Shown piece after piece: positions 1-8,020 of a stretch of DNA of 64,000 bases (positions are counted from its first letter, which is position 1; every line of letters starts with the position of its first letter). The translations under genes and the position numbers were made by a program. The stretch spans positions 124,001 to 188,000 of the forward strand of contig CBFIFP010000004.1 in the NCBI GenBank assembly GCA_965661945.1, written 5' to 3'. The stretch is from JAJRPT01 sp965661945 (GTDB lineage: Bacteria; Bacteroidota; Ignavibacteria; Kapaibacteriales; UBA2268). The notes beneath the pieces were generated by a model, which searched no databases, was not told the DNA's origin, and saw nothing but the letters and a program-made list of their open reading frames with translations.

Positions 1-188
1 TTATCTAAATCTAAAGAGAAAGGAGTATCAAAATTAGGTTTGCCATTTTTATCAACAGGTTGTTCATCCTCGCTATAAAAATAATTATCTTGGTCGAACA
101 CTATTGCATCGTTACCATATATATTTATAAATTCTTTAGCTAAAAATGATTTTCCAGAACCAGTAGAACCTGTAATTCCTATTACCAT
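1..188 (-). CDS. udk: uridine kinase, N-terminal part (runs off the window)
   Basis: The first 62 codons are visible, read leftwards from an ATG at 186-188. The protein opens with a P-loop, GITGSTGSGKS, close to residue 4, followed by a D-Q-D-N-Y-F-Y segment and an NFDTPFSLD segment. This matches the uridine/cytidine kinase layout (P-loop, then an acidic tyrosine-rich substrate loop, then an N-[FY]-D-x-P segment). The family phosphorylates uridine and cytidine to UMP and CMP with ATP or GTP in the cytoplasm. The start lies 5 bases after the stop of the nucleoside transporter upstream, so the two probably share a transcript for nucleoside salvage. The rest of the gene is outside the window. 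Another P-loop kinase of the phosphoribulokinase/uridine kinase superfamily remains possible. Confidence 0.72.
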   Translation of the reverse strand, partial: MVIGITGSTGSGKSFLAKEFINIYGNDAIVFDQDNYFYSEDEQPVDKNGKPNFDTPFSLDLD

Positions 189-193
189 ATTTT

Positions 194-1471
194 TCAAATT
201 AACACTCCAGCAATACAAGCAGTTATAAAGCAAGCAAATGAGCCACCTATTAATGCCTTTAATGATAAAAATGCAGTTTCAGATTTTCTTGAAGGCGCAA
301 GAGTTGCAATAGCTCCAATCATTATACCAATAGAGCCAAAATTAGCAAACCCACATAAACCGTATGAAATTATAATAATTGATCTTTCATCTGTGAGTGA
401 TTGATTTAAAATCATATCCTTTAAAGTTGAATAAGCAACAAACTCATTAAACACTGTTTTTTCTCCAATTAACTGTCCGCATAAAATAGCATCATTCCAA
501 TTTATACCCATTAGCCCTGCAAATGGTGAAGCTACTAATCCAAAAATATATTGTAAAGTAAAACCATCAGCATAAGAAATGTTTTTGTTAATTCCGATAT
601 TCGAACCAACTATATCACTTAAAAATATATTTATAAGCGCAATTAATGATAAGAAAACAATAATCATGGCAGCTACATTCAATGATAGTTTTAAACCATC
701 AAAAGTTCCATTTGCTAATGCGTCAAATATATTTTTGCTTTTATCTCCTTCAATTAATGCTTCTTGTTTAAGTGAAATATTATTAGTCTCTGGTACTATT
801 ATTTTTGAAATAATTACAGCAGCAGGAGCAGAAATTATAGAAGCAACTAAAAAATGCTTTGCATAAAAAGTTCTCAAAACCGGATCATCTCCTCCCATTA
901 TCCCTATTAAAGCCGCCAGAACAGCCCCGGTAATAGTTGCAAAACCTCCTGTGATTAACGTATTTAATTCCGACCTTGTCATCTTTTCTATATAGGGCTT
1001 TACAATTAATGGAGCTTCAGTATGACCTAAAAATATATTGGCAGCTACTGAAAGACTTTCAGCTCCAGAGATTTTAAGAAATTTTTGCATTACTTTTGAA
1101 AACAATCCTACTATATAAGGCAATATCTTCAAATAATATAAAAGAGATGAAATAGCAGAAAAAAATATTATTGTAGGTAAGATTCTAAAAGCAAAAATAA
1201 AACCTAATTTGTTGTTTTTTACTAAATCATCACCAAAAATAAAAGATGAACCCTCTAAACTCACTTGATAAGCTTTCTCAAAAATAGATGCTATGAATGA
1301 AAAAAAATCATTTATAATAGGAACTTTTAGGATTAAAACAGCAATAACTATTTGAAATATAATTCCATTAATTACTAATTTCCAATTGATATTTTTTTTA
1401 TTTTCTGATATCAAATAAGATAATAAAATAAAAGCAAGTATTCCGAGAATAGCCCTTAAAATAAAAATCAT
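194..1471 (-). CDS. nupC: concentrative nucleoside transporter (CNT/NupC family)
   Basis: This is a 425-residue, very hydrophobic inner-membrane protein whose length and segment pattern fit the CNT family. The family signatures are present: GHTEAP at residues 149-154, where CNT proteins have a G-Q-T-E-A-P nucleoside/cation site, and a C-G-F-A-N-F-G-S-I-G-I segment near residue 390. The family imports nucleosides with H+ or Na+. Gln to His in the first motif is a small departure from the usual sequence and could affect substrate choice. The gene is followed after 5 bases by a uridine kinase start, so import and phosphorylation of the nucleoside appear coupled. Its upstream region carries three tandem copies of a 14-base unit, each containing a TAnnTTTG box. 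Confidence 0.9.
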   Translation of the reverse strand: MIFILRAILGILAFILLSYLISENKKNINWKLVINGIIFQIVIAVLILKVPIINDFFSFIASIFEKAYQVSLEGSSFIFGDDLVKNNKLGFIFAFRILPTIIFFSAISSLLYYLKILPYIVGLFSKVMQKFLKISGAESLSVAANIFLGHTEAPLIVKPYIEKMTRSELNTLITGGFATITGAVLAALIGIMGGDDPVLRTFYAKHFLVASIISAPAAVIISKIIVPETNNISLKQEALIEGDKSKNIFDALANGTFDGLKLSLNVAAMIIVFLSLIALINIFLSDIVGSNIGINKNISYADGFTLQYIFGLVASPFAGLMGINWNDAILCGQLIGEKTVFNEFVAYSTLKDMILNQSLTDERSIIIISYGLCGFANFGSIGIMIGAIATLAPSRKSETAFLSLKALIGGSFACFITACIAGVLI

Positions 1472-1498
1472 AAATTTTAAATAAGTTCAAACAATATT

Positions 1499-1540
1499 GC
1501 AAAAATATAAATGCAAAAATATAAATGCAAAAATATAATT
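1499..1540 (-). promoter_or_regulatory. three tandem copies of a 14-base unit with TAnnTTTG boxes, upstream of nupC
   Basis: The unit gcaaaaatataaat occurs at 1499-1512 and 1513-1526, with a one-change copy at 1527-1540. Read on the minus strand, each contains TATTTTTG (1500-1507, 1514-1521, 1528-1535), which fits the Bacteroidota -7 consensus TAnnTTTG. The nearest copy ends 28 bases from the nupC ATG. Either one copy is the promoter and the others are duplications, or several start sites exist. Confidence 0.5.
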
Positions 1541-1564
1541 ATTTTGTTAAAATTATGTTAATTA

Positions 1565-1597
1565 TAAAAAAAAACCCTGATTTCTTATATCAGGGTT
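1565..1597 (-). terminator. rho-independent terminator of the TonB receptor gene
   Basis: AACCCTGAT (1573-1581) and ATCAGGGTT (1589-1597) form a perfect 9-bp stem with a 7-base loop. On the minus strand the stem is followed by an uninterrupted run of T from the A-tract at 1565-1574. It lies 27 bases after the stop codon of the TonB-dependent receptor gene. Confidence 0.85.
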
Positions 1598-1623
1598 AAT
1601 AATAATAAATATTGAAAGTAAAA

Positions 1624-4600
1624 CTAATTAAACAAATATCTAATTCCTAATTGCATCCTCCATCTTGATTCGATCGGATTTATGTTGAATTTATCTAAAC
1701 CAATATTATCTTCTCTAAAAGTATATTTAGGCGTAGTTCCATCTGCCTCATATCCTTCAAAAGTATATAAATAATAATTGTTAAAGTTTCCTCTTACAGT
1801 ATATACTGTTCCCCATTTTTCATAAAGTAAGTTTCCAAGATTAAATATATCAGCAGATATTTGGAATCTATGTGTTTGGTTACCAATTTTCAATCCTATA
1901 TCTTGTCTGATAGAAAAGTCTATCAAATTTGTAAAAGGAGCGAAAGAGCCATTTTTCTCTGCATACTGTCCTCTATTTTTGGATAGATATTTATCATCTT
2001 CGATAAAATTATTTAATCTCTGCCATTGTTCTGCTGCTGTAACGGTAACATCTCCTGCTTGATAATCAACTAAATTTATATCATTCTCACTTCCAGGTAT
2101 ATAAACAAGTCCTCTGTTTGCACTGACACTTCCAGTTTCACCACTTAAATTTTGAGCAGCAAAAGGTCCCCCTATTACATATGAATAAGGCACTCCTGAT
2201 TGAGAATTTATAAATAATGATATAGTAGTTCCAAACAATTTATTTTTTGTCCAATTCTTTGTATAACTTAAAGCAGTTACAACTCTGTGTCCTATAGCAA
2301 AATCTGACCTTCCGAACTCTGGATTATTTCTACCGTTTACATGGACTTGTCCTCTCCATTGAGAAGAGTTTTGAGATGAAGTTCCCTCTGATAAAGCAAA
2401 AGCATCTGTCCAAGCATAAGCAACTGATGCTTTTAAACCAAAATCAAAATCTTTCGCTAAGTTTAAACTAAAATTATAAGTGTAACCTTGAGATGTATTT
2501 GAAGCAAGATAAGCCGCAGTATATGTGTTATCAATACTTTGATTAACATAAACTGGTCTGTTATCAGGTCCCCCAGTCAAATTATGTTTAACAGTGGGGT
2601 CGCTATTAATATTTGTGTAAAGAATATTATTTAAAGTCTTTGTATAAAATGATTCAACCGTGGTTTGAATATCAAAAGGCAATATAAAATCATAAGCTAT
2701 ATTAGTTCTAAATACTTGCGGATATCTAAAACCATCAGTAAATAAATCCATTTGTCCAGAAGGTACGCTAAAATTTGGGTCTGTAATTTGAGTATCAGGA
2801 TTAGGATTAAAAGGTATCATTTCATCTCTTCCAGCTCTTAAATCAACGCTACCAGCTGTTAAACCATTATTTGTAAACATTGCACCTGGCCAAACAAAAG
2901 GTATCCTACTAGTAAATACTCCAGCTCCCCCTCTTAATTGTTGCTTACTTTTTTCATCAAGTATATAGCTAAAACCAACTCTTGGAGAAAACATTAATTG
3001 TGGTGATGGAGCTTGACCAGCTTTAGTATCATTTGCTAAGTCATAATACTTTTGGATTTCTGGTAAAGCTGTTTCATTAAAATAATTATCTTCTCTAGGA
3101 TTATCTAGAATAACTGGTAAGTCTAATCTTAAACCAAGAGATAAACTTAATTTATCATTTACTCTCCATTCATCTTGACCATAGATACCAAATTGCATAG
3201 CATTAAAATCAGCCGCTCCATCATCTGCCCCTGGTAAGGCATAAGTTCTTTGAAATTGTGTTGGTAATCCACCATTTATAAAGTCATCCAAACTTGCATA
3301 TCTATAGTATCCAAAATTTTGTCTTAAAAACAAATTGTAAATGCTATAAAATTCGTTATGTGTTCCAATTGTATAAGTATGATTCTTCTTATAAATCCTA
3401 AAATTATTGGTCAAAGTTAATATATCTTGGTTTAATTGATTTGCAGTTGAAAATTGTTCAGAACCAAATTGAATACTACCATTAGCTTCATCATCAATTC
3501 TTACGTAAGGAAATCTATCACCTAAGGTACTTCTGTTATCTCTTACTCTAACATAACTTAAAATTAAATTATTAGAATATGACTCCCCAAAAATAGAATT
3601 AAATTCTAAAGCTGAAGAATTTGTTGTACTTGGAAAGTAAATACCATTGTTAGAAAAATTAATTAAATTTCTGTTCCCAGCATTTCTATTAAATTGTTCT
3701 GCATTTGTATATTGATGTCTAAAAACTAAATTATGATTATTATTAATTGTGTAGTTTATTTTTCCAAAAAACTTAGTACCATCTAAATTTCTAATTGTAT
3801 TTCCGTTTGAACCTGGATCATAATTGTATGTATTAATTAAATGGTTTCTAAGATTATCTAAATCGTTTGTAGAAACTCTACCATCAACTCCAGTATATTC
3901 ATTAGCATTAAATGGTACTGGAGTTTCATCTGCTTGTAATTCTGTATTTACAAAGAAAAATAGTTTATTTTTAATGATTGGTCCACTAACCGAGAAACCA
4001 TATTGTCTTTCAATGAAATCATTTACTCTAGCCCTTTCTATATCTAATCTTTCTGCTAAAACTCCATTATCCTTACCATAAGTATTTTGATTCTTAAAGT
4101 AATTATATGCAGTTGCTTTAAATTCATTTGTTCCAGAGCGTGTTACAGCGTTAATACCACCACCTGCAAAACCAGACATTGAAACATCATAAGGTGATAA
4201 AACAACTTGTAATTGATCTAATATATCTAAACTAAATGGAGATATACCAGTTTGACCACCATTAGTACCGGAACTTGCTAAACCAAAAACATCATTATTA
4301 ATAGCACCATCAATATAAATAGCATTAAACCTATTATTAACACCACCAATTGTTACACCACCGCCATAACCAGCTGATTGAGGGGTAAGTCTGATGAAGT
4401 CATTAATACTTCTTGATATTGTTGGTAGATTGTTTATATCATCAACACCAATATTAGTACTTGTTCCCATATATTGTCCAGCCGAACCTTGTTTTGCTGT
4501 AACAATTATTGGCTCTGTAGAAACCGACGATTCATTTAATTTAACATCGAATCTTTCTTGTTCACCTAATCTCAAAGACAATTCTTTTATTTCTAAAGTT

Positions 4601-4872
4601 GAATATCCCGTGTAGGTAATTGTTATAGTATATGGTCCGCCTACTCTTAAATTAGATATTCTGTAAAAGCCTTCGGAATTTGTATTAGTTCCATAAACTG
4701 ACTGAGAAGGTTCATGAACTGCTTTTACTGTAACACCAATTAAAACTATTCCGTCCATATCAGTTACCTTACCGCTTATTGAGGACGTAGTAACTTGCGC
4801 AATTATGCTTTCATTTAAACAAATAGTCAAAACAAAAATAATTGCTATTTGAATTATATTACATCGTTTCAT
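1624..4872 (-). CDS. Oar-like TonB-dependent outer-membrane receptor with carboxypeptidase-regulatory-like N-terminal domain
   Basis: This 1082-residue protein has a signal peptide (residues 1-25, ending SIIAQ). A CarboxypepD_reg-like/CNA-B-like fold follows at about 28-115 (S-G-K-V-T-D-x-x-G, then G-P-Y-T-I-T-I-T-Y-T-G-Y), then a TonB plug at about 130-250 and a long beta-barrel to the end, closing in LGIRYLFN. Architecture and length match the Oar-like receptors of Bacteroidota and myxobacteria, which lie in the outer membrane and take energy from TonB-ExbBD. The substrate cannot be read from sequence. A peptide or protein-derived ligand, or an adhesive role, would fit the family. It is a single-gene unit with its own TAnnTTTG promoter and its own terminator. 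No SusD-like partner is adjacent. Confidence 0.9.
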   Translation of the reverse strand: MKRCNIIQIAIIFVLTICLNESIIAQVTTSSISGKVTDMDGIVLIGVTVKAVHEPSQSVYGTNTNSEGFYRISNLRVGGPYTITITYTGYSTLEIKELSLRLGEQERFDVKLNESSVSTEPIIVTAKQGSAGQYMGTSTNIGVDDINNLPTISRSINDFIRLTPQSAGYGGGVTIGGVNNRFNAIYIDGAINNDVFGLASSGTNGGQTGISPFSLDILDQLQVVLSPYDVSMSGFAGGGINAVTRSGTNEFKATAYNYFKNQNTYGKDNGVLAERLDIERARVNDFIERQYGFSVSGPIIKNKLFFFVNTELQADETPVPFNANEYTGVDGRVSTNDLDNLRNHLINTYNYDPGSNGNTIRNLDGTKFFGKINYTINNNHNLVFRHQYTNAEQFNRNAGNRNLINFSNNGIYFPSTTNSSALEFNSIFGESYSNNLILSYVRVRDNRSTLGDRFPYVRIDDEANGSIQFGSEQFSTANQLNQDILTLTNNFRIYKKNHTYTIGTHNEFYSIYNLFLRQNFGYYRYASLDDFINGGLPTQFQRTYALPGADDGAADFNAMQFGIYGQDEWRVNDKLSLSLGLRLDLPVILDNPREDNYFNETALPEIQKYYDLANDTKAGQAPSPQLMFSPRVGFSYILDEKSKQQLRGGAGVFTSRIPFVWPGAMFTNNGLTAGSVDLRAGRDEMIPFNPNPDTQITDPNFSVPSGQMDLFTDGFRYPQVFRTNIAYDFILPFDIQTTVESFYTKTLNNILYTNINSDPTVKHNLTGGPDNRPVYVNQSIDNTYTAAYLASNTSQGYTYNFSLNLAKDFDFGLKASVAYAWTDAFALSEGTSSQNSSQWRGQVHVNGRNNPEFGRSDFAIGHRVVTALSYTKNWTKNKLFGTTISLFINSQSGVPYSYVIGGPFAAQNLSGETGSVSANRGLVYIPGSENDINLVDYQAGDVTVTAAEQWQRLNNFIEDDKYLSKNRGQYAEKNGSFAPFTNLIDFSIRQDIGLKIGNQTHRFQISADIFNLGNLLYEKWGTVYTVRGNFNNYYLYTFEGYEADGTTPKYTFREDNIGLDKFNINPIESRWRMQLGIRYLFN

Positions 4873-4911
4873 AAAAAACCCTTTGTTTATAAAATTTAAT
4901 TTTTAATTTTA

Positions 4912-4919
4912 CAAAACTA
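4912..4919 (-). promoter_or_regulatory. -7 promoter box of the TonB receptor gene
   Basis: On the minus strand this reads TAGTTTTG, fitting TAnnTTTG. It ends 39 bases before the ATG. A TTTG lies 16 bases further upstream, a little closer than the usual -33 element. Confidence 0.6.
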
Positions 4920-5246
4920 TCTCTTTAATGTTAAGCAAATATTAATTTTATAAGTAATTTGAATTAATTTAATGTTAATTGTTTTAAATAATTATCTAAT
5001 TATATTTCATTATGTTATCAAGTAATGTTAAATTTAATTAATGTTAAATTAATATTTTTTATGTAAATTCAATTCATTGATTAATTGAAAATATGAATAG
5101 TGTTTTTTAGTAGAAAAAAGAAATGAATTTTTAGATTTTAACCGCTAAATAGTATCATGCATTATTGCTATTACAATATTACTCAACCAAAATTACTATA
5201 TTTCAACATTTTTAAATATTTTTTATAATTTTAAAAATATTTTTTA

Positions 5247-5254
5247 TAATTTTG
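5247..5254 (+). promoter_or_regulatory. -7 promoter box of the 5283 operon
   Basis: TAATTTTG matches TAnnTTTG and lies 28 bases before the ATG at 5283. It is the second half of a 21-base direct duplication (5214-5232 and 5235-5254). The first copy ends in A instead of the key G. Confidence 0.6.
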
Positions 5255-5282
5255 AAATATTAGAACTTAAAAATAAATAATT

Positions 5283-5837
5283 ATGATAAAAATTATTTTT
5301 GTGATATTATATTTTAGTATAATTCCTGCTTATGGAAATTATTACACTGGTTTTGGCTCTTATTATCATCAAATACAGCCACCGAACATCGAAATGAATG
5401 AAAACTTCTTTTCGCTTAACTTACTTCTTGAAAATAGAAGTAAGTGCAAAATTTGGTATGGACTTGGAGTAAATCTTGCTCAAATTGAAAAAAATAATGA
5501 AGCTCCAGCTGATAGCCCTTTCTTTAATAATTTAATTCAAGTAGAACCAGCAGTTAGATATAATTTTATTTCAAACAGCACAGCAAACTATAAATTTGTT
5601 CCTTATTTAAAAACATCTTTACTATTTGGTTATCTTGATGCTGAAGATAGACTAGGTAATATATCAGTCGGCGGAACATTCTCATTAGGACTTTCTTATG
5701 GTTTTAACCTTTTTAATGAATGTTTTATGATTGACTTAAACACAGGTTATTCTGGATTTAACACTATAGAAAGAGCTGAAGATAGAATATTTTTTGAATC
5801 ATTTATGGTTGGACTAAACTTGAGTATGAAAATATGA
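5283..5837 (+). CDS. small secreted protein, probable outer-membrane beta-barrel
   Basis: I do not recognise this 184-residue protein. It has a clear N-terminal signal peptide of about 18 residues ending I-P-A-Y-G. The rest alternates hydrophobic and polar residues with many aromatics and glycines (for example V-G-G-T-F-S-L-G-L-S-Y-G-F), as in eight-stranded outer-membrane barrels, and the C-terminal strand resembles a barrel-closing strand. It is the first gene of a three-gene operon: its stop overlaps the next ATG by four bases (ATGA), and the next two products are lipoproteins. A shared envelope role is inferred from this context only. Confidence 0.65.
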   Translation: MIKIIFVILYFSIIPAYGNYYTGFGSYYHQIQPPNIEMNENFFSLNLLLENRSKCKIWYGLGVNLAQIEKNNEAPADSPFFNNLIQVEPAVRYNFISNSTANYKFVPYLKTSLLFGYLDAEDRLGNISVGGTFSLGLSYGFNLFNECFMIDLNTGYSGFNTIERAEDRIFFESFMVGLNLSMKI

Positions 5838-6958
5838 AAAAAATACTTATTTTATCGCTATTATTAGTTTTAGCATCATGCTCTAAAAAACTTCCAAAAA
5901 ATGATGATGCCGTAAGAATTAAATTAGATAGTATTCAAAATTTAGAAGAATTTAACCCATTTGTAGAACCAAATACAGGTAAACAACGAAACCCAAGTAC
6001 ACTAAGAGGAAATGTATACAATATAACTAAAGTAGTTACAGAAGAGGGATATAAAGAATATGTAGTTTTTTTAGATAATCTTGCCTTTGGAATAGATAAT
6101 CCTAATTATGAATTTATACCAATAGAAGTTGTAGATTTACAAGGTCCTAAAATTGGTTTTGATAAAAATTGGTTTGAAAATTATAATAATCCCCTTGACC
6201 ATGATGTTATAAGAGAAGTTGATACTGTAAAAGTAATTGACAATGGCTGTGGTTGCAGTAAAATATCATGCCCATCATGTCAAATAACTTGTCCGTTCCC
6301 TTGGCAATCTAGAGCAGAAAATAGAAGCCCAATATTTGTAGAAGCAAAAGTAGGTATAGCAAGCTATATGGACCAATCACCCTTAGAATTAACTCAACGT
6401 GGTTTTGATCAACCTTTTGGAGAATTTGCCTCGGGATACAGATTTGGAGACAGAACTAAAGCTCATTTTGCATTAGGGCTTTCTTATTTTACTGGTATTT
6501 TAACTTATGAAAATTTAAATGGTGTTTTACTAAATCGTGATGCTCTAATGCTCTATGGAAAATACCAATTTAATGAGTGGAATTGCGTTTTTCCTTACAT
6601 TTACAGTCAAATAGGTGCATCTCTAGATGTTAATTCCTTGTACATGGGTAGACTTGCAATTGCAACCAGATTAAAAGGTATGTTTAACTATGATTGTGAT
6701 TGCGATGCAGATCTTGATGCTGATTTAAAACTTAAAAAAGATATTGCTTTTGAATCTCCAGAAGTTGACCTTTCAATACCAATTTCTCTGGGTTTCGGAA
6801 TGGGAGTTGATATTCCGGCTAATAAGTATTTCGATATATCTATTGATTTGGGTTACAAATATATGAAAATTGGTGAAACTACAACTGTATTTAATTTTAA
6901 AATGCCTGTTGCAAGACCAATTTCAATTTATACTTTAAGATTAGGAGTAAACTTTTAG
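5834..6958 (+). CDS. lipoprotein with a five-Cys cluster and barrel-like C-terminal half
   Basis: No family is recognised. The lipobox L-A-S-C ends at Cys16 and the next residue is Ser, so outer-membrane sorting is likely. Residues 20-130 form a soluble domain. A compact cluster then follows with Cys139, 141, 146, 149 and 153 (C-G-C-S-K-I-S-C-P-S-C pattern), which looks like a metal site or a disulfide knot. From about 165 to 374 the protein has beta-barrel-like strands, with an Asp-rich stretch near residue 285 that contains two more Cys (D-C-D-C-D-A-D-L-D-A-D). It overlaps its upstream neighbour by ATGA and is followed 8 bases later by a second lipoprotein gene. The Cys cluster is seen directly; the metal idea is inference. 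Confidence 0.7.
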   Translation: MKKILILSLLLVLASCSKKLPKNDDAVRIKLDSIQNLEEFNPFVEPNTGKQRNPSTLRGNVYNITKVVTEEGYKEYVVFLDNLAFGIDNPNYEFIPIEVVDLQGPKIGFDKNWFENYNNPLDHDVIREVDTVKVIDNGCGCSKISCPSCQITCPFPWQSRAENRSPIFVEAKVGIASYMDQSPLELTQRGFDQPFGEFASGYRFGDRTKAHFALGLSYFTGILTYENLNGVLLNRDALMLYGKYQFNEWNCVFPYIYSQIGASLDVNSLYMGRLAIATRLKGMFNYDCDCDADLDADLKLKKDIAFESPEVDLSIPISLGFGMGVDIPANKYFDISIDLGYKYMKIGETTTVFNFKMPVARPISIYTLRLGVNF

Positions 6959-6966
6959 GTAAGAAT

Positions 6967-7941
6967 ATGAAAACTAAAAATTATTTATTATTTATATTAT
7001 TCGTTTATTTATTTGCTGGCTGTTGTGATTGCTTAGAAGAAACTGATCCACCAAAACCATTTTGCTCGCCACGAGAAGCAACAGTAACTAAATTTGACCC
7101 AACTCTTATTCAAGAAGTTTTCCAAGATCAAAATGGAAATGACTCAATAGTCTATTATCCAACTGATGCCTACTCCATACATGGATTTCAATTTCCAGAT
7201 TCAAAGTCAAGTAGCGGAAATTTACCTATAGATAATGGAAGATATTCATCAGAAGTTGGAAAAGATAGAGTAGCACTGGCACAAACTGCTCTACCAGATG
7301 GAGTGTTTGGACGATTTCCAGTTTATTTAGCAGTATTATCAAATTTACCTGCAAATGAAGATATAAATGGTGATTTCATCATTTCTGAAGTAGATTTATC
7401 AAACCCACTTGACCCAATAGCTTATGTTAGATTTAAGGGATGGTTAGATTTTGTAAATGATAATTTATTTAGTGAAAGCTCGCAAGATTTTTGTGATTAC
7501 TATGAAACTGAATTCAATATAAATGATTACACGCCTTCAAGATTTGGAGAAGACAAGCCAAGAGCAATCACAAGAAACGTAAACTCTAATATAGTATCTT
7601 TAATAGATGCTAGAGGTAATATATTAATTGAAGATATATCAAGCCCAACAATACGATTAACAGGTGGTGCTTATAATCTAAATGAAATTGAACTTTGGAG
7701 TCAAATCACTGGCGCATTGTTAGGTAGTGGTATTAATAATATATTTAATTCTGATTTAATTAATGATTTACGTGAATTATCTGAACAGAAAAAAGTAGTG
7801 GATATAGAAGTACATATTGGAGATTATTTCTATTATCAATCAACTAAAGGAATGGGATACCTTATTCAATTTCAAAACATTGCTGAAAGAAATATAAACG
7901 GTATTAAGAGAAGAGTATCATTTATGTTTACAGATTTTTAA
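6967..7941 (+). CDS. hypothetical lipoprotein, third gene of the envelope operon
   Basis: This is a 324-residue protein with a lipoprotein signal (F-A-G-C, Cys19, directly followed by C-D-C). No known domain is evident. The body is mixed polar with Asp-Asn rich loops such as N-E-D-I-N-G-D-F-I-I-S-E-V-D, which could bind calcium but does not match a strict EF-hand or dockerin. It starts 8 bases after the stop of the Cys-cluster lipoprotein and is probably co-transcribed. It ends in a convergent junction with the receiver/HD-GYP gene, separated by a long hairpin. Confidence 0.7.
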   Translation: MKTKNYLLFILFVYLFAGCCDCLEETDPPKPFCSPREATVTKFDPTLIQEVFQDQNGNDSIVYYPTDAYSIHGFQFPDSKSSSGNLPIDNGRYSSEVGKDRVALAQTALPDGVFGRFPVYLAVLSNLPANEDINGDFIISEVDLSNPLDPIAYVRFKGWLDFVNDNLFSESSQDFCDYYETEFNINDYTPSRFGEDKPRAITRNVNSNIVSLIDARGNILIEDISSPTIRLTGGAYNLNEIELWSQITGALLGSGINNIFNSDLINDLRELSEQKKVVDIEVHIGDYFYYQSTKGMGYLIQFQNIAERNINGIKRRVSFMFTDF

Positions 7942-7958
7942 ATATCATTTATAATTAA

Positions 7959-8004
7959 TTATGATAACTAATTATACTCTAATCAATTTGATTAGTTATC
8001 ATAA
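7959..8004. terminator. long AT-rich hairpin between convergent genes, possible bidirectional terminator
   Basis: TATGATAACTAAT (7960-7972) pairs perfectly with ATTAGTTATCATA (7991-8003), plus one outer A-T pair. The loop is 18 bases. The loop and inner arm also hold a second palindrome (CTAATCAA-T-TTGATTAG, 7979-7995) that would compete with it. The stem is poor in GC and no clean T-run follows, so termination is plausible but not certain. Confidence 0.45.
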
Positions 8005-8020
8005 CTATCTCTTATTTATA

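Larger units (their letters stand above)
4873..5282. other. divergent intergenic region, 410 bases, with two promoters and repeated AATGTTAA elements
   Basis: This AT-rich spacer separates the TonB receptor gene (minus) from the 5283 envelope operon (plus). It holds one TAnnTTTG box for each direction. It also holds four near-identical copies of TTAATGTTAA, starting at about 4925, 4969, 5022 and 5038. I see no open reading frame of note in it. Confidence 0.6.
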
